Notes under the pieces: model-generated
Told to the model about the DNA's origin: nothing
What the model saw: only the letters and a program-made list of their open reading frames with translations
Databases searched by the model: none
Position numbers and translations under genes: made by a program
NCBI GenBank assembly: GCA_002691085.1
Contig: NZGX01000042.1
Coordinates: 7,748 to 25,591 of the forward strand
DNA from: Rhodospirillaceae bacterium
GTDB lineage: Bacteria; Pseudomonadota; Alphaproteobacteria; Rhodospirillales; Rhodospirillaceae
Direction of reading: 5' to 3'
Length of the DNA: 17,844 nt
In this document: piece by piece, positions 15,820 to 17,844 of the stretch
Layout of the letters: each line of letters starts with the position of its first letter
How positions within the stretch are numbered: the first letter of the stretch is position 1

Positions 15820-16848
15820 ATGCCTGATAAACGTTTCTTTTTTAACAAGGGACCATTTAAGGTAAAAGAAATTTTTAGAATTCTGAATAAGGATTTACCT
15901 AATAACTTAGATGGTAATTTTATTCTTGAAGATGTTGCTTCTTTAGAAGATGCCTCTAAAAATGACATTTGTTTTTTTTCTGGGTCAAATAAAAATATTG
16001 TCCCACCTCAACATAATTATGGTCTTTGTATAACTAGCCCTGAAATGATAAAAACAATGTTGGGTTGTGGTTCAAATATTTCTGTAACAAACCCTTTATT
16101 AGCCTTTTCTATGGTGGCATCAATGTTTTATCCTAAATGTTCTTATCTAGGAAATATTGATAAATATGTTAACAGTTTTATAGATGAAACCTCAGTAATT
16201 TCTCCAAATGCAATAATACATCCAGGTGTTTTTATTGGAGCAAATGCAAAAATAGAGAACAATGTTATCATTGGAAGTAATTCTGTAATCGGTAATGGTG
16301 TTACGATTAAAGAAGATAGTGTAATAGGCCCAAATTCTACTATTCAATTTTCTGATATTGGTAAAAACGTTATAATTGATTCAGGGTGTAGAATTGGTCA
16401 AGAAGGTTTTGGTTTTGTTTTTGATGAAAATACAAAAAAACATATAAGAGTACCGCAATTAGGGATCGTAAAAATAGATGATGATGTTACTGTTGGGGCA
16501 AATTGTACTATTGATAGGGGCTTTTTAACTAATACTTCTATTGGAGAAGGATGTAGAATTGATAATCAGGTGCAAATTGGACACAATGTTAAATTAGGAA
16601 AAAGATGTATTATAATTGCACAAGTTGGCATTTCAGGTAGTTGTGTTATAGGCGATGATGTAATACTCGCCGGTCAGGTAGGCGTTGCCGATCACGTTAC
16701 TATAGACTCAAACGCTAAAGTTGCAGCTAAATCAGGTGTTATGAAGAATGTAAAATCAGGAGAGGCAGTAATGGGATATCCTGCAAAAAAAATAAGATCT
16801 TTTTGGAGAGAAATAGTATTTATTTCTAAAAGCTCAAAAAAACATTAG
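15820..16848 (+). CDS. lpxD: UDP-3-O-(3-hydroxyacyl)glucosamine N-acyltransferase LpxD
   Basis: LpxD adds the second 3-hydroxyacyl chain in lipid A synthesis, using acyl-ACP. At 342 residues it matches the family (E. coli 341). The N-terminal uridine-binding domain covers about 1-100 (LEDVASLEDASKNDICFFSG). A left-handed beta-helix follows with many hexapeptide repeats such as VISPNAIIHPGVFIGANAKI and GVTIKEDSVIGPNSTI. The catalytic histidine is H255 in NQVQIGHNVKLG. GFGFVFD and the VPQLGIVKI segment are family-typical. The C-terminal GYPAKKIRSFWRE helix is also present. It lies 16 bases after skp. With lpxA downstream it indicates a lipid-A-containing Gram-negative envelope. Confidence 0.96.
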   Translation: MPDKRFFFNKGPFKVKEIFRILNKDLPNNLDGNFILEDVASLEDASKNDICFFSGSNKNIVPPQHNYGLCITSPEMIKTMLGCGSNISVTNPLLAFSMVASMFYPKCSYLGNIDKYVNSFIDETSVISPNAIIHPGVFIGANAKIENNVIIGSNSVIGNGVTIKEDSVIGPNSTIQFSDIGKNVIIDSGCRIGQEGFGFVFDENTKKHIRVPQLGIVKIDDDVTVGANCTIDRGFLTNTSIGEGCRIDNQVQIGHNVKLGKRCIIIAQVGISGSCVIGDDVILAGQVGVADHVTIDSNAKVAAKSGVMKNVKSGEAVMGYPAKKIRSFWREIVFISKSSKKH

Positions 16849-16890
16849 TCGATTATAAGTAACTATTTCAGTAAGGATTTATATAAAGCT

Positions 16891-17358
16891 ATGACAGAAA
16901 CTCAGATAAATCATGAAACGGTTGTCAATATTGGGGATATTATGAAAATAATACCTCATCGTTATCCATTTCTATTAGTTGATAGGGTCATTAATTTAAT
17001 ACCTGATAAGAGCGTTATTGCTATTAAGAATGTTTCAATTAATGAAGAATTCTTTCAAGGACATTTTCCATCAAAACCAGTAATGCCAGGTGTATTAATT
17101 ATAGAATCAATGGCCCAGTCTGCGGCAGTATTAGTATCAAAGACTTTAGGAATAGATGCGCAAGGTAAAATTGTTTATTTCATGACAATTGATAATACAA
17201 GATTTAGAAGCCCTGTTGTCCCCGGTGATCAATTAAAATTAGAAGTTTATAAAGTTAGACAGAGAAAAAATGTATGGAAATTTGATGGTAAAGCATTTGT
17301 TGATAGAGTTTTAGTGGCAGAGGGCTCCTTTTCAGCCATGATTGTGGATTTAGTTTAA
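16891..17358 (+). CDS. fabZ: 3-hydroxyacyl-[acyl-carrier-protein] dehydratase FabZ
   Basis: FabZ dehydrates 3-hydroxyacyl-ACP in fatty acid elongation and competes with LpxA and LpxD for the same 3-hydroxyacyl-ACP pool, which explains its place between them. The 155-residue protein is a single hotdog domain. IPHRYPFLLVDRV (21-33) opens the core. The catalytic pair is H58 in FFQGHFP and E72 in MPGVLIIESMAQ, 14 residues apart as in E. coli (54 and 68). The later strand VVPGDQLKLEV is family-typical. AAGGA lies 13 bases before the ATG, a rather long spacing. lpxA begins 2 bases after its stop. Confidence 0.97.
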   Translation: MTETQINHETVVNIGDIMKIIPHRYPFLLVDRVINLIPDKSVIAIKNVSINEEFFQGHFPSKPVMPGVLIIESMAQSAAVLVSKTLGIDAQGKIVYFMTIDNTRFRSPVVPGDQLKLEVYKVRQRKNVWKFDGKAFVDRVLVAEGSFSAMIVDLV

Positions 17359-17360
17359 TC

Positions 17361-17844
17361 ATGTCTAATATTCATAATTCATCAATAATTGATTCTAATG
17401 CAAGAATTTCTAAATCTGCAAAAATTGGACCATTTTGTATTATTGGACCTGACGTTATAATTGGAGAAAAGGTATGTCTGATTTCTAATGTCTCTATAAC
17501 TGGGAAAACCACAATAGGAGATAATACGAAAATTTATCCTTTCGCAACACTAGGACAAGACCCGCAGCACGCAGATTATAAAGGTGAACCCTCATCTCTT
17601 ATTATTGGAGAAAATAATATTATAAGAGAAAGCGTAACAATTCACCCAGGTACAAAAAATGGAAATATGAAGACAGTCATTGGAGATAACTGTTTTTTTA
17701 TGGCTGGAAGTCATGTTGCTCATGACTGTAAAGTTTTTAATAATGTAATTCTGACCAACTCTGCTGCTTTAGGAGGGCATGTAACTGTTGAAGAATTTGC
17801 AATTATAGGTGGATTATCAGGTATTCATCAGTATGTTAGAATAG
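17361..17844 (+). CDS. lpxA: Acyl-[ACP]-UDP-N-acetylglucosamine O-acyltransferase LpxA, N-terminal part
   Basis: LpxA catalyses the first step of lipid A synthesis, 3-O-acylation of UDP-GlcNAc. The window ends inside the gene: 161 codons are present of the roughly 260 expected, in one open frame from ATG 17361. The left-handed beta-helix repeats are clear (SIIDSNARISKSAKIGPFCI). LGQDPQHADYKGEPS and TIHPGTKNG are typical substrate-binding segments. The catalytic histidine is H121 in SHVAHDCKV. NSAALGGHVTVEEFAIIGG and GIHQYVRI follow; the presence of HPGTKNG and HQYVRI distinguishes it from LpxD. The start is 2 bases after the fabZ stop, so translation is probably coupled. Confidence 0.95.
   Translation, partial: MSNIHNSSIIDSNARISKSAKIGPFCIIGPDVIIGEKVCLISNVSITGKTTIGDNTKIYPFATLGQDPQHADYKGEPSSLIIGENNIIRESVTIHPGTKNGNMKTVIGDNCFFMAGSHVAHDCKVFNNVILTNSAALGGHVTVEEFAIIGGLSGIHQYVRI

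Overview
The window is a gene-dense, AT-rich stretch of a proteobacterial chromosome with every gene on the plus strand. Gene content and order point to an alphaproteobacterium: a Lol transporter permease and lolD ahead of dnaE, then rpsB-tsf-pyrH-frr-uppS-cdsA-dxr-rseP-bamA-skp-lpxD-fabZ-lpxA. Low GC, very short intergenic gaps and frequent start/stop overlaps suggest a streamlined, probably aquatic lineage (SAR11-like or another AT-rich alphaproteobacterial group). This placement is an inference; there is no rRNA in the window to settle it.

Region 1 (1-5229): the last 58 codons of a LolC/LolE-type permease overlap lolD, the ATPase of the lipoprotein-releasing transporter. Next come dnaE (replicative DNA polymerase III alpha subunit) and an exported alpha/beta-hydrolase-fold protein whose nucleophile and catalytic-histidine positions look substituted.

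Region 2 (5230-5402) is the only sizeable non-coding gap, 173 bases. It holds a plausible promoter and a leader that can fold into several helices around the rpsB ribosome binding site, as expected for an autoregulatory S2 leader.

Region 3 (5403-8937) is the translation cluster rpsB-tsf-pyrH-frr. The S2 protein is unusual: a normal core of about 235 residues is followed by about 185 extra residues, first an acidic/lysine/serine-rich linker and then ten lysine-rich pentapeptides resembling histone H1 tails.

Region 4 (8991-17844) is an envelope-building run: isoprenoid carrier synthesis (dxr, uppS), phospholipid precursor (cdsA), site-2 protease (rseP), outer-membrane protein assembly and chaperoning (bamA, skp), lipid A (lpxD, lpxA, the latter cut by the window end) and fatty acid dehydration (fabZ). 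uppS appears to use an ATT start codon, and the next two genes, cdsA and dxr, use TTG.

I see no mobile element, CRISPR array, tRNA or rRNA, and no convincing intrinsic terminator. Most genes are ordinary housekeeping genes. The points that stand out are the rpsB leader, the S2 tail, the ATT start of uppS and the degenerate exported hydrolase.
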